A stretch of 20,591 bases of DNA from a virus: positions 1 to 20,591 of IMG/VR virus record IMGVR_UViG_3300020470_002869. One strand, written 5' to 3'. The position numbers and the translations under genes are program-made. The notes under the pieces were generated by a model. It was not told the origin of the DNA. It did no database searches and saw only the letters and a list, made by a program, of their open reading frames with translations. Shown piece after piece: positions 1 to 9,300 of the stretch. Each line of letters begins with the position of its first letter. Positions within the stretch are counted from its first letter, which is position 1.

Positions 1-477
1 AAATTACAGTATGATTACCAACTTTGGATTGACTCGGATATTGTCTTTGACACAAACAAGTTCTGGCAGTTATGTGATCTTGCAGTTCCTGCTGAAGGTG
101 AGGAGAGAGGTATTACTGCTGGTTGGTATGCTACAGAAGATGGCAAGACTACATCTGTCGCACACTGGTTAGAGGAAGATGATTTCCGTAGTAATGGTGG
201 AGTTATGAATCATGAGACTGTTGATTCTATGGCCAAGCGTAAGAAACCATTCACCGTAGACTACACAGGTTTCGGTTGGGTGATGATTAAGAAAGGTGTT
301 TTTGAACAACTTGAGTATCCTTGGTTTGCTCCTAAGATGCAGGTCTTTGAATCTGGTGCTGTTCAGGACATGTGTGGAGAGGACGTTAGTTTCTGTTTAG
401 ATGCTAAAGAGGAAGGGTATGATATCTGGTGCGATCCTCGGATTCGTGTCGGTCATGAAAAAACTCGTATTATCTAA
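1..477 (+). CDS. Glycosyltransferase-like protein, GT-A fold (5' end outside window)
   Basis: The frame is open from base 1 to a TAA at 475-477, giving 158 residues of a protein whose start lies upstream. The visible part begins inside what looks like a GT-A nucleotide-sugar-binding domain. WIDSDIVF at residues 9-16 carries a DxD-type motif (D11, D13), which in this fold binds the metal and sugar nucleotide. Near the end, CGEDVSFC (125-132), a GYDIWCDP stretch and GHE (151-153) fit the usual second half, with an acidic catalytic or acceptor-side motif and a late metal-binding His. The ATG at 205 is internal, because the homologous DxD part lies before it. The likely role is adding sugar to a virion protein, DNA or host surface molecule; the substrate cannot be read. 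Such genes do occur near baseplate genes in T4-like cyanophages. Fold assignment is fairly sure, function less so. Confidence 0.72.
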   Translation, partial: KLQYDYQLWIDSDIVFDTNKFWQLCDLAVPAEGEERGITAGWYATEDGKTTSVAHWLEEDDFRSNGGVMNHETVDSMAKRKKPFTVDYTGFGWVMIKKGVFEQLEYPWFAPKMQVFESGAVQDMCGEDVSFCLDAKEEGYDIWCDPRIRVGHEKTRII

Positions 478-505
478 CGTGTCTCGAAAAAAACTCGCTA
501 ATCAT

Positions 506-510
506 GGAGG
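506..510 (+). promoter_or_regulatory. Strong ribosome-binding site for the 48-residue gene
   Basis: GGAGG lies 7 bases before the ATG at 518, a near-perfect Shine-Dalgarno sequence and spacing. It decides the start of this small gene. It stands out because genes 25, 6, 8 and the giant gene in this window have no comparable site. Confidence 0.8.
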
Positions 511-517
511 TTAATCA

Positions 518-664
518 ATGGCGAAAATAGGTGGAGGTCTCTTAGGAGGTTCATACGTCGAAGCAAGACCGAAAAAAACTCGTCAGGGAATGGGTAAACA
601 CACTAAATATGCCGCTTCTTCTCGCAACAGTGCTAAAAAACGCTACCGAGGACAAGGCAAATAA
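518..664 (+). CDS. Small, highly basic conserved-type phage protein (48 aa)
   Basis: The reading frame runs from ATG at 518 to TAA at 662-664 and encodes MAKIGGGLLGGSYVEARPKK followed by a basic tail ending KKRYRGQGK. It has 13 Lys/Arg and a single Glu, a glycine-rich first dozen residues, and no membrane segment or cysteine. Support comes from the strong GGAGG site 7 bases upstream, a clean stop just before a hairpin terminator, and its place between two genes that leave the space free. I believe similar small proteins occur at this position in other T4-like cyanophages, but that is from memory. The composition suggests binding to nucleic acid or to an acidic protein surface; no function is known to me. 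Its last codons overlap a late-promoter-like box. Confidence 0.78.
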   Translation: MAKIGGGLLGGSYVEARPKKTRQGMGKHTKYAASSRNSAKKRYRGQGK

Positions 665-667
665 ATA
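660..667 (+). promoter_or_regulatory. Possible late promoter box (AATAAATA)
   Basis: AATAAATA matches the NATAAATA form described for late promoters of T4-like cyanophages. It overlaps the stop codon of the 48-residue gene. With T4 spacing, transcription would begin near 673, inside the hairpin at 671-688, and would reach the 63-residue gene at 710. An AT-rich octamer can arise by chance, and the extended sequence shared by the other two boxes (TTCCTT before the box) is absent here. Confidence 0.35.
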
Positions 668-670
668 CAA

Positions 671-694
671 GGGACTCTACGGAGTCCCTTTTTT
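671..694 (+). terminator. Rho-independent terminator with UACG tetraloop
   Basis: GGGACTC (671-677) pairs perfectly with GAGTCCC (682-688) around the loop TACG, and six T residues follow at 689-694. The C(UACG)G closing pair is the UNCG type, which gives unusually stable RNA hairpins. It lies 6 bases after the stop of the 48-residue gene, so it would end transcription of the glycosyltransferase/48-residue segment. If the box at 660-667 is a true promoter, the same hairpin would sit at the 5' end of that transcript instead. Confidence 0.85.
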
Positions 695-709
695 AATAGC
701 AATAAGAAA

Positions 710-901
710 ATGAACGATTTTTTAGACAATCTCGCTAACCATCAACACCAAAAGATGCTTCGTGAGATTAATAATGACGCAATAACCCCTAAAAAGAGGG
801 ATACAATGGTCCAAAATGACCTCTATGAGCGTCATGAGGGGGATTTTGAAGATGATGGCTTAGATTATGACACTGATCCTATGACTTTGACTGAATTTTA
901 G
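710..901 (+). CDS. Small acidic hypothetical protein (63 aa)
   Basis: The frame runs from ATG at 710 to TAG at 899-901. The product has 16 Asp/Glu against 6 Lys/Arg, with the acidic residues concentrated in its second half (GDFEDDGLDYDTD). The first half is polar and Asn/Gln/His-rich. It has no cysteine, signal peptide or membrane segment. The only ribosome-binding signal is a weak purine stretch (AATAAGAAAA) touching the ATG. It fills the space between the terminator and the gene 25 promoter with no competing frame, which supports it being real. I do not recognise the family. The charge pattern is what one sees in small phage proteins that bind basic partners or mimic DNA, but that is only a thought. 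Confidence 0.6.
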   Translation: MNDFLDNLANHQHQKMLREINNDAITPKKRDTMVQNDLYERHEGDFEDDGLDYDTDPMTLTEF

Positions 902-904
902 TAA

Positions 905-922
905 TAATTCCTTAATAAATAA
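905..922 (+). promoter_or_regulatory. Late promoter upstream of gene 25
   Basis: TAATTCCTTAATAAATAA contains the box AATAAATA at 914-921. The identical 18 bases recur at 17684-17701 ahead of gene 8, which makes chance unlikely. With T4 spacing the start would fall near 927, leaving about 16 bases before the gene 25 ATG at 943 and no room for an ordinary ribosome-binding site. In T4 and its relatives such boxes are read by RNA polymerase carrying the gp55-type sigma factor; neither that factor nor its co-activators are encoded in this window. Confidence 0.7.
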
Positions 923-942
923 CTTATTATAGTGTAAATTTC

Positions 943-1344
943 ATGCCTTTACAAAGGGTAAGCCAAGGATTTAAGGATATTAGTATGACATTCCAGAGTA
1001 ATCCTCTGAATGATGACCTTATTGCGCTTAAAAATGAGAATGCAATTGCTCGTTCTATACGAAATATTGTATTTACCCTCCCTGGAGAGAAATTTTTTAA
1101 CCCATCTTTTGGATCTCGCATAAGTGGATCACTTTTTGAGAATATAGATGACATTACTGGTGATGTTATTAATGATGAAATTAAAAATTCTATCAATAAT
1201 TGGGAACCAAGGGTGGATTTAATTGAAGTTATAACAATTCCTGACCCAGATAATAACTCATATAATGTAAGTGTTGAATATGAAATTATTGGAGCAGACG
1301 TTCCACCTCAACAATTAGAATTCGTGTTGCAACCAAACAGATAA
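943..1344 (+). CDS. 25: Baseplate wedge subunit gp25
   Basis: This 133-residue protein is close to the length of T4 gp25 (132). gp25 belongs to the GPW/gp25 family; it sits in the inner baseplate wedge with gp6 and gp53 and helps trigger sheath assembly and contraction. The family core is plain: IARSIRNIVFTLPGEKFF (about 36-53), then NPSFGSRISGSLFEN (54-68), the hallmark G-E-[KR]-x-F-x-P-x-[FL]-G...LFEN pattern, and NWEPRVDLIEV near residues 86-96. The start at 943 gives the expected length and follows the late promoter; the Met at 985 would cut off a conserved-looking amino-terminal stretch. No clear ribosome-binding site is seen. Its stop is separated by one base from the gene 6 start, so the two are probably translationally coupled. 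Confidence 0.95.
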   Translation: MPLQRVSQGFKDISMTFQSNPLNDDLIALKNENAIARSIRNIVFTLPGEKFFNPSFGSRISGSLFENIDDITGDVINDEIKNSINNWEPRVDLIEVITIPDPDNNSYNVSVEYEIIGADVPPQQLEFVLQPNR

Positions 1345-1345
1345 A

Positions 1346-3319
1346 ATGCCCTTAGTTAATTTTTCTAACCTGGATTTTGACCAGGTTAAGACAACTCTCA
1401 GAGAATATTTACAAGCAAACTCGGAATTTACTGATTATAACTTCGAGGGATCGAATTTATCGTCCGTTTTAGATGTTCTGGCATACAATACCTACATTAC
1501 TTCTTATAATGCCAACATGGTGGCAAATGAATGTTTCATTGATAGTGCTACTTTAAGAGAAAATGTAGTCGCATTAGCAAGAAATATCGGATATTTACCT
1601 CGTTCAAGGACGGCTGCAAGAGCAACCGTTAGTTTTTTCGTAGATTGTTCAAGTATTTTACCTGTTCCCGTCTCGTTAACCCTTAAAAAGGGTCCTGTTG
1701 CTGCAACATCGGGTACTTTTGGCAATTCTTCGTTAGTTTTCTCGATTTGTGAGGATATAACAGTCCCTGTTACAGATGGAACTGCAAGATTTAACGATAT
1801 TTACATTTATGAGGGTACTCTTTTAACCTCAACCTTCACAGAATCGTCTGCAAACCCAAATCAACGCTTTATTTTACCAAATTCTGGTATTGATAGCACT
1901 TTAATTAAGGTAAATGTTGCAGATAACCAATTTGCAACCAATGAAGTCACTTATGATTACCAAAATAACCTCTTTGCGATAGATTCTACCTCAAAAGTCT
2001 ATTTTTTACAAGAAATTGAAGACGAAAGATATGAAGTTTTCTTCGGAGACGGTGTTTTTGGCAAAAAACTAGAAGAAGGCAATTTTGTAACCGTAAATTA
2101 CATCGTTTCTAATGGAGATGGTGGAAATGGGGTTCAAAATTTCCAATTTGCCGGAAAATTGGTCTATACAAGGAGTGGAATTGAGTATAATGTCACTTCT
2201 GGCATTTCTTTGATCTCAACTGGACTCCAATCTTCGGGTGGACAAGAAATTGAAGCTGTAGATTCGATTAAAAAGTTTGCTCCTCGTGTTTATGCGTCTC
2301 AAAATCGCACTTTGACGGCAAATGACTACGAAACACTGATTCCAACCCGAATTTATCCCGAAACTGAGTCAATTTCCGTTTTTGGAGGTGAAGATTTAGT
2401 TCCACCTCAATATGGAAAGGTCTTTATTAGCATAAAACCCAAATCTGGCGATTTTTTACCAAATTTGGTCAAAGAAAACATTAAAAGGCGTTTGAAAAAG
2501 TATGCAGTAGCTGGAATTGTTCCAGAAATCCTTGATTTGAAATATTTGTATATTGAAGCACATTCTAAAGTCTATTATAACAGTAATCTTGCTCCTTCTG
2601 GTGCAGATGTCTCTAGCATCGTTCAAAATAACGCAAATAAGTATGCTGAGTCAACTGAGTTAAATAGATATGGTGCTAGATTTAAATACAGTAAATTCTT
2701 GAACATTATTGACCAAAGTCAAGAAGGAATTACTTCAAATATCACAACTATTGATATGAGAAGGGATATGAGAGTCGCATTAAACTCTTATGCAGAATAT
2801 TCTATTGGTTTTGGTAATAGATTCTATATTCATGATATGGAAGGATATAATATTAAAACTTCGGCATTTTTTGTATCAGGAATCAGTAATCCTTGTTATG
2901 TTGGCGATCTTCCTAATACAAATAGACAAAGTGGATCATTATTCTTCTTTACTGTTCCTACAATCAATTCTACCTCTCCAACTATCATTAGAAGGAATGT
3001 AGGTACTATAGATTACACTACTGGAGTGATATCATTGAATCCAGTTAATATTATAGGTGGAAAAATAAAAGATGGTCAGACAATTGTTGAAATTCAGGCC
3101 ACTCCATATTCAAATGATGTTATTGGATTACAGGATCTTTATTTGCAACTAGATATAAGTAAGAGCACCTTTGAAACCGTTGTTGATGAAGTTTCTTCTG
3201 GACTCGACCCATCGGCATCAAATTACGTTGTGACCTCTAGTTATCCTAACGGCAATTTAGTACGCTCTGGTGGGCGTTCTGACGCTACTACAACCGCTAC
3301 TACAGCGACTACCTACTAA
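1346..3319 (+). CDS. 6: Baseplate wedge subunit gp6 (baseplate J-like family)
   Basis: At 657 residues it is nearly the same length as T4 gp6 (660). gp6 dimers link neighbouring wedges and form the continuous inner ring of the baseplate. The amino-terminal part shows the typical helix-rich stretch with YNTYITSYNANMVANE and ENVVALARNIGYLPRS (about 45-90). The central part carries NDYETLIPTRIYP (326-338) followed by a VFGGED motif and PPQYGKVFISIKP, the signature of the gp6/baseplate J family. The ATG comes one base after the gp25 stop. The last dozen residues are a Thr/Ala-rich tail (DATTTATTATTY) that I would not expect to be structured. The gene uses TCG for serine at least 12 times, far more often than the giant gene after it. 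Confidence 0.94.
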   Translation: MPLVNFSNLDFDQVKTTLREYLQANSEFTDYNFEGSNLSSVLDVLAYNTYITSYNANMVANECFIDSATLRENVVALARNIGYLPRSRTAARATVSFFVDCSSILPVPVSLTLKKGPVAATSGTFGNSSLVFSICEDITVPVTDGTARFNDIYIYEGTLLTSTFTESSANPNQRFILPNSGIDSTLIKVNVADNQFATNEVTYDYQNNLFAIDSTSKVYFLQEIEDERYEVFFGDGVFGKKLEEGNFVTVNYIVSNGDGGNGVQNFQFAGKLVYTRSGIEYNVTSGISLISTGLQSSGGQEIEAVDSIKKFAPRVYASQNRTLTANDYETLIPTRIYPETESISVFGGEDLVPPQYGKVFISIKPKSGDFLPNLVKENIKRRLKKYAVAGIVPEILDLKYLYIEAHSKVYYNSNLAPSGADVSSIVQNNANKYAESTELNRYGARFKYSKFLNIIDQSQEGITSNITTIDMRRDMRVALNSYAEYSIGFGNRFYIHDMEGYNIKTSAFFVSGISNPCYVGDLPNTNRQSGSLFFFTVPTINSTSPTIIRRNVGTIDYTTGVISLNPVNIIGGKIKDGQTIVEIQATPYSNDVIGLQDLYLQLDISKSTFETVVDEVSSGLDPSASNYVVTSSYPNGNLVRSGGRSDATTTATTATTY

Positions 3320-3334
3320 GAAATATAAACACCA

Positions 3335-6300
3335 ATGGCAGATAAAAGAGTCCAGTTTAGTAACATAGTTCAAAATCAGCTACCTAATTATGTTAGGGAT
3401 GATTTTCCACTGGTTTCTGAATTTTTAAAGTCTTATTATCAGGGACAGGAATATGAAGGTGGTCCAATTGATCTTATTCAGAATATTGATCAGTATGTAA
3501 AGGTTAGTGAGCAAACTAATCTTATCACTTCTACGACTCTAGATGCTGATCTTACCATATATGATACAACTATCCCAGTTCAGGCATATCCTAATGGAAC
3601 GAATGGATTCCCTGATTCTTATGGATTAATAAAGATTGATGATGAGGTTATAACTTATACAGGAAAGACAGATACTTCATTTACAGGATGTGTTAGGGGT
3701 TTTGTTGGTATTACCTCTTATAAAGCAGAAGCAGATCCACAACAGCTAGTTTTTAGTGATTCTACTGCTGCAACTCATGAAGGTAATCTTTATGACTCCA
3801 CAACGGGTAAAAGAATTCGTGATGGAGTTAAAATTCAGAACCTTAGCAATCTTTTTCTTACTGAATTTTTACTAAAGACCAAAAATCAACTATTACCTGG
3901 ATTAGAGGATAGAAAACTAACTAAAGACTTAGATCAGAACGTCTTTATTAAACAAGCAAGTAGTTTTTATTCTAGTAAGGGTACAGATAGATCTTTTGAG
4001 ATTTTATTTAAAGCATTATACAATAAACACGTTGAAATCATAAGACCAAAGGATTTTCTGTTTACTCCCTCAAATGCCAATTTTAGAGTTACTAATGATT
4101 TGGTAGTTGAACCTTATGAAGGTGATCCAATGGATTTGGATCAGTCTACTTTATATCAGGATGAATATCCACGCAGTCCTGGAGTTATAAAGGCATATGG
4201 ACCTGTTACCAACATAGAGAAGATTAATGTTGCAATAGGTGAGACTTATTACCGCATGAGTTTAGATGCTGGTTATAATAGGGATTTAAGAGTTGATGGT
4301 GCAGTTTATGGAGCATTTTCTGTTCATCCAAAAACTAGAGTAATTGGTGATGTATCAATTGGTGCATCATTTATTGATGTTGACTCAACTGTTGGATTTG
4401 CTCATTCTGGAAATTTAGATGTAGTTTATAGTGATTCAACTGCTGGAATTGTTTCTTATACATCTAAATCCGTTAATGAATTCTTTGGAGTTAGTAATGT
4501 AGTTGGAATTATCTCGGATAAGTCATCTGTTGGCATTGATACTTATGCATATGGAACGGCTTTTGGTGGTGATGACGTAATTAAGGTAAAAGTTACCTCT
4601 ATTTTAAGTAAATTAGATTATCCGGATAATACTTACAATTATTCCAGAAATGATACTGCAAGAATTAAGAGTTTAGGTGTTAGAGATAAGAAATTTAAGT
4701 CTAGAGATTGGTTCTATAACTGTGCTCCTGTTTATAAGGTTCATAGTATAGTATTACTTGATGCTTCTGACTGGACATATAAAGTTAACTTATTTAAACT
4801 TCATTATTTCAAGAAAGGTGACTCAGCATCTATTACTGGACCTGATGGTGTAGATAAGGCCACCACAGTTATTGATATAACTTCATCTACTTCTTTCACC
4901 ATTAAGGGTCAAGGAGTTCTTGATGTTAGCAATACTTATACATTTAAGAATAATATATTAAAAACTCTAACCAATAATTTCCCAGGAACTCAAATATATT
5001 CGACAAATGTTCAAAATACTTACAAAAATGGGGACAGTTTATTAATTGCCTCCTCATCTATACCATCTTATAATGCTCAAGCACTGAATACTACTGATAG
5101 AAAAATTACTTTTAGTGGTGCTTTTGTTGGAGATGAGTTTAAAATAACAACTACTACGGATCATGGATACCGTACTGGAGAGGCTATCTACTATAGACCT
5201 CAAACAGACACTCAAAGTTATGTTGATAATGTAACTCTTGAAACAAAATATAGGACAGTAATAGTATCTCAGTTATTTGATGAGGGTCTGTATTATATTA
5301 AGAGAGTTGAGGGAAGTACAACAACTGTAAAATTTGCTAAGAGTAGAACAAATATCTATAACGGAATATTTGTTTCTCTTGATAATTCTGTTACTGTAAC
5401 TGATAATAGTATTGAACCTTATGAATTTAGGAATAAAGGATTACATTCTCAAAGACTTTTAAGAGAAGTTAACCCTTCTCATAATGATGGTGAGATTGTT
5501 AAGACAGAACCAGGTGCAACTGGTATTTTAATTAATGGTGTTGAGGTTTTAAACTATAAATCTAATGATTTAGTCAAATATGGAAGAATTGAAGAGATTG
5601 AGGTTACCTCTCCTGGATCTAACTATGATCTGATTAATCCTCCTGTTTTAAACGTCTCAGATGCCACTGGAGTGGGTGCAACAGGATATGCTGGACTTAC
5701 TGGATCATTAAGTGGAATTAGGGTTATAGATCCTGGTTTTGATTATGAAGAAACTCCAAGAATTAAGATTTCTGGTGGTAATGGTCAAGGTGCAACGGCT
5801 GCTGTTAATACTAAGTTAACAACTCATAAACCTTTATTCAATTCTGAGGGTGCAGCAGGATATATTGGTCTTACCACTAATACTATTGGATTTGGTACTT
5901 TCCATAAATTCAGAAATGCTGAAAAAGTCATTTATATTACTAGTGGTCAACAAGGAGTTGGTGGAATTACAACAGAAGCAGTATATCACGTTTCTACATT
6001 ATCTAATACAACTGTAAAACTTCATAAGAATGAAAGTGATGCATTAGCAGGAATTAATACTATTAGTCTAACTTCTTATGGTATTGGTCAACATTCATTA
6101 CAATCCTATAAAAAGAAATCTATATTAGAATCAATTAATATAACCAATTCAGGATCTGGGTATCAAAATAAGAAATTAACAGCTCTTGCTACTGGAATTA
6201 GTACATCTAAGAATTCTGTTAATATTGATAAGCATCGTTATAAGAATGGAGAAATTGTAACTTATACATCTAGTGGAACTGTAATTGGTGGATTATCTGC

Positions 6301-9300
6301 TTCTAATCAGTATCAAGTTATTGTTGTAGATGATAATAACTTTAAATTAGCAAATGCAGGAGTTGGTGGTACAGATGCTTCTAATTACAAAAATGGAGTT
6401 TATGTAGATTTCACTAGTTCTGGATCTGGGATTCATTATTTCAATTATCAACCCATTACAGTAACTCTAACTGGAAAAGTTGGAATATCCTCAATTGGTA
6501 ATGAGACTTTTGAGGCTACTGTTCAACCAGTTTTCAGAGGTCAATGTACTTCTGTTCATTTAGAGAATAGTGGTGTTGGATATGGATCTTCTGAGATCGT
6601 TAATTTTGACCGTCAACCTGATGTAACTTTAATACCTGGAGCTCTAGGGCAATTATCACCAATTGTTAGTGATGGAAAAGTTGTTGAGGTATTGGTATTA
6701 AATTCTGGTAAGCAATATCTTGGTCCTCCTGATTTAGAAGTTACTGGAGACGGTAAGGGTGCTGTTCTTACCCCAGTGCTTGAAAATGGTACTATTACTT
6801 CAATTAAAGTTCTGGAAAGTGGTATTGGATATACCCAACAGAATACAAGTGTTAGTGTTGTAACCCCTGGATCTGGTGTTCAGTTTAATAGTATTCTTCA
6901 ACCTTGGAGACTTAACTTAGTTAAGAAGAATTGGGATAGTTTTGCTGATGATGATGGATTTATTACTGAAGGACGTAACATAGCATTTGAATTACAATAT
7001 ACCCATCTTTATGCACCCAGAAAACTAAGAGAATCTGTTTATGCACGAAACTCTGATGGTGCTGTTTTGTATGGTCAAGCAGACTTAAAGAGAGTTGCTA
7101 GTGTTGAAGTTGCATCTACTGACCATTCACCAATAATTGGATGGGCATATGATGGAAATCCAATCTATGGACCATATGGATATGTTGAAAAGGCTGGTGG
7201 TGTTATAGCCGCAATGAAGACGAGTTATCGGATAAAATTAAAAGATAATCGTCCTCCACTTACCGCATTCCCTGAAGGATTCTTTATTGAAGATTACTCT
7301 TATGTTAGGGTAAAGGATGATACTTACCTAGATGAAAATAATGGAAGATTCTGCATAACTCCTGAATATCCTGAAGGAACTTATGCTTACTTTGCTACTA
7401 TCAATGATATTACTGCAGATACATCAGGTCCATTTAATCAGTTTAGAAGACCAGAATTCCCATATTTGATTGGAGACAGTTATCATTCTGTACCAAATAA
7501 CTTTAATTATAAATTTACTTCAAATCAAGAATCGGTAGTTCTTCAGCATACTGATTGGTTAAGGAATATTGATCCTTACAATTTGATGGAAGGGAATTTG
7601 GAGTATGAATATCTTCCTATACCAAATAAACTAAAACAAACAATTGATATTAAAGCAATAAGTGCTGGATCAATTGATGAGATTGGTATTAGTACTGGAG
7701 GATTCTTATATCGTGTTGGAGATACTGTAGTATTTGATAATGTAGAAACTCAAGGGTCTGGAGCATCTGTTAAGGTTTCTAGAGTCAAAGGTAAACCCAT
7801 AAGTTCTGTAAGTGTTGCTTCTAGTACTATTACTGGGGTTGAAGTTTATCCTACTGGAGGGGATGGTGAATATAACATTGTTTCCGCAAGTCCTCACCAA
7901 TTCCTGGATAATGATTTGGTAACAATTAGTGGATTATCTACTACTTCATCTAAAATTGGTGGAACTTATAATGCTGGTATTACTACTGTTGCATTTGCGT
8001 TAGTTGGAGTTGGTACTAGTTCTGTTGGTGTTGCATCTGCTCTTTCTACTGGAATAGTTACTCACTTCAATGTTGATGGTGATTTAGCTCGGATAAGAGA
8101 GAATGATGTTATAGGTATTGGTACAGAAGAGATTAAAGTCTTAAATGTTGAATCACACTTATCCCGTATTAGAGCCTTAAGATCTATTAATGATGTTGGA
8201 ACTGCTCATACAGTTACTTCTGTTTTAACTTTAAAACCTCGACAATTAAAAGTTGATGCTGGATTTAAGACTGATTATCAGTATCGTGTAAATAAAGAAC
8301 TTTATTTTAATCCTGTTGAATCAGTTGGTTTAGGAACTGCATCAGGAGTTGGTATTGGTACAACTATATTCATTTCAAATCCTGGAGCAGGATTAACTCA
8401 AAGGTTTATTCCTACAAGAGCAATTTACATCAGAAATCATGGATTAGAAACTGGTGATCAATTAACATATTCAATTAATGTTGGTGCTGGTATCTCTTAC
8501 ATGCATGATACTGTGGATGGATCTGGAGTATCTACTTTAGAAGATGATACTACTTTATATGCTGCTAAGATAAGTAATGATTTAGTTGGATTATCTACGG
8601 TTGTAGTTGGATTAGGTACAACCACCACATTTGTGGGAATTGCAAGTACAGAACAAGTTTCTTCGACCATGTATTTTGTGGGTGTAGGAACTGGTGTATA
8701 TCATAGTCTTAAGACTAACTATAGCGCAATTACTGCTGAAATTAATAGAAATTTAGTTACAGTATCCACTGGTGAAACCCATGGATTAGAAGGTTCTAAT
8801 TCTGTGTGGGTTGATGTTAATCCATCAGACACTGGTATCAATACTGTTAAGTATAGTGATTTTAATAGAAGGATTTTAGTCAATCCACAAAACTTTACCG
8901 CAGCAGGAGTTAACACTTCAACTAATGCGATAACTATTGCCAATCATGGATTTGTTGGTGGTGAAAAGATTGTTCATACAGCAACTACTCCCGCAGCTGG
9001 TCTTTCTGATAATGGAATGTATTTTATTGTTAAAATTGATAATAATACATTCAAGTTAACTAATAATTACTATCAATCCAATCGATTAACGCCAACTATT
9101 GTTGGAATTACTAGTGCATCTGCTGGAACCATTAATCCAGTTAACCCACCAGTAAAACTTTATAAGGATTCTTCTGTTACATTCGATCTTTCCGATTCTT
9201 CTTTGGCGTATGTTCATGCTGGAACAAATTATCCTGCATATGAGTTGAATTTCTATATTGATGAGAACTATACTGATATATGGGATAAAGTTGGTATTGA

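Noticed and set aside
205-477. ATG at 205 as the start of a separate 90-residue gene
   Set aside because: The same frame is open back to base 1 and carries the DxD motif upstream, so this Met is internal.
913-929. Small inverted repeat TAATAA ... TTATTA as an operator or terminator
   Set aside because: It is only A and T with a 5-base loop, too weak to form a stable hairpin, and is better explained by the promoter box it overlaps.
927-1196. 89-codon frame on the minus strand across gene 25
   Set aside because: It lies opposite the clearly recognised gp25 and has no recognisable protein features.
2790-3002. 70-codon plus-strand frame inside gene 6
   Set aside because: It is an alternative frame of gp6, which keeps family features through this part; the product is a random-looking hydrophobic string.
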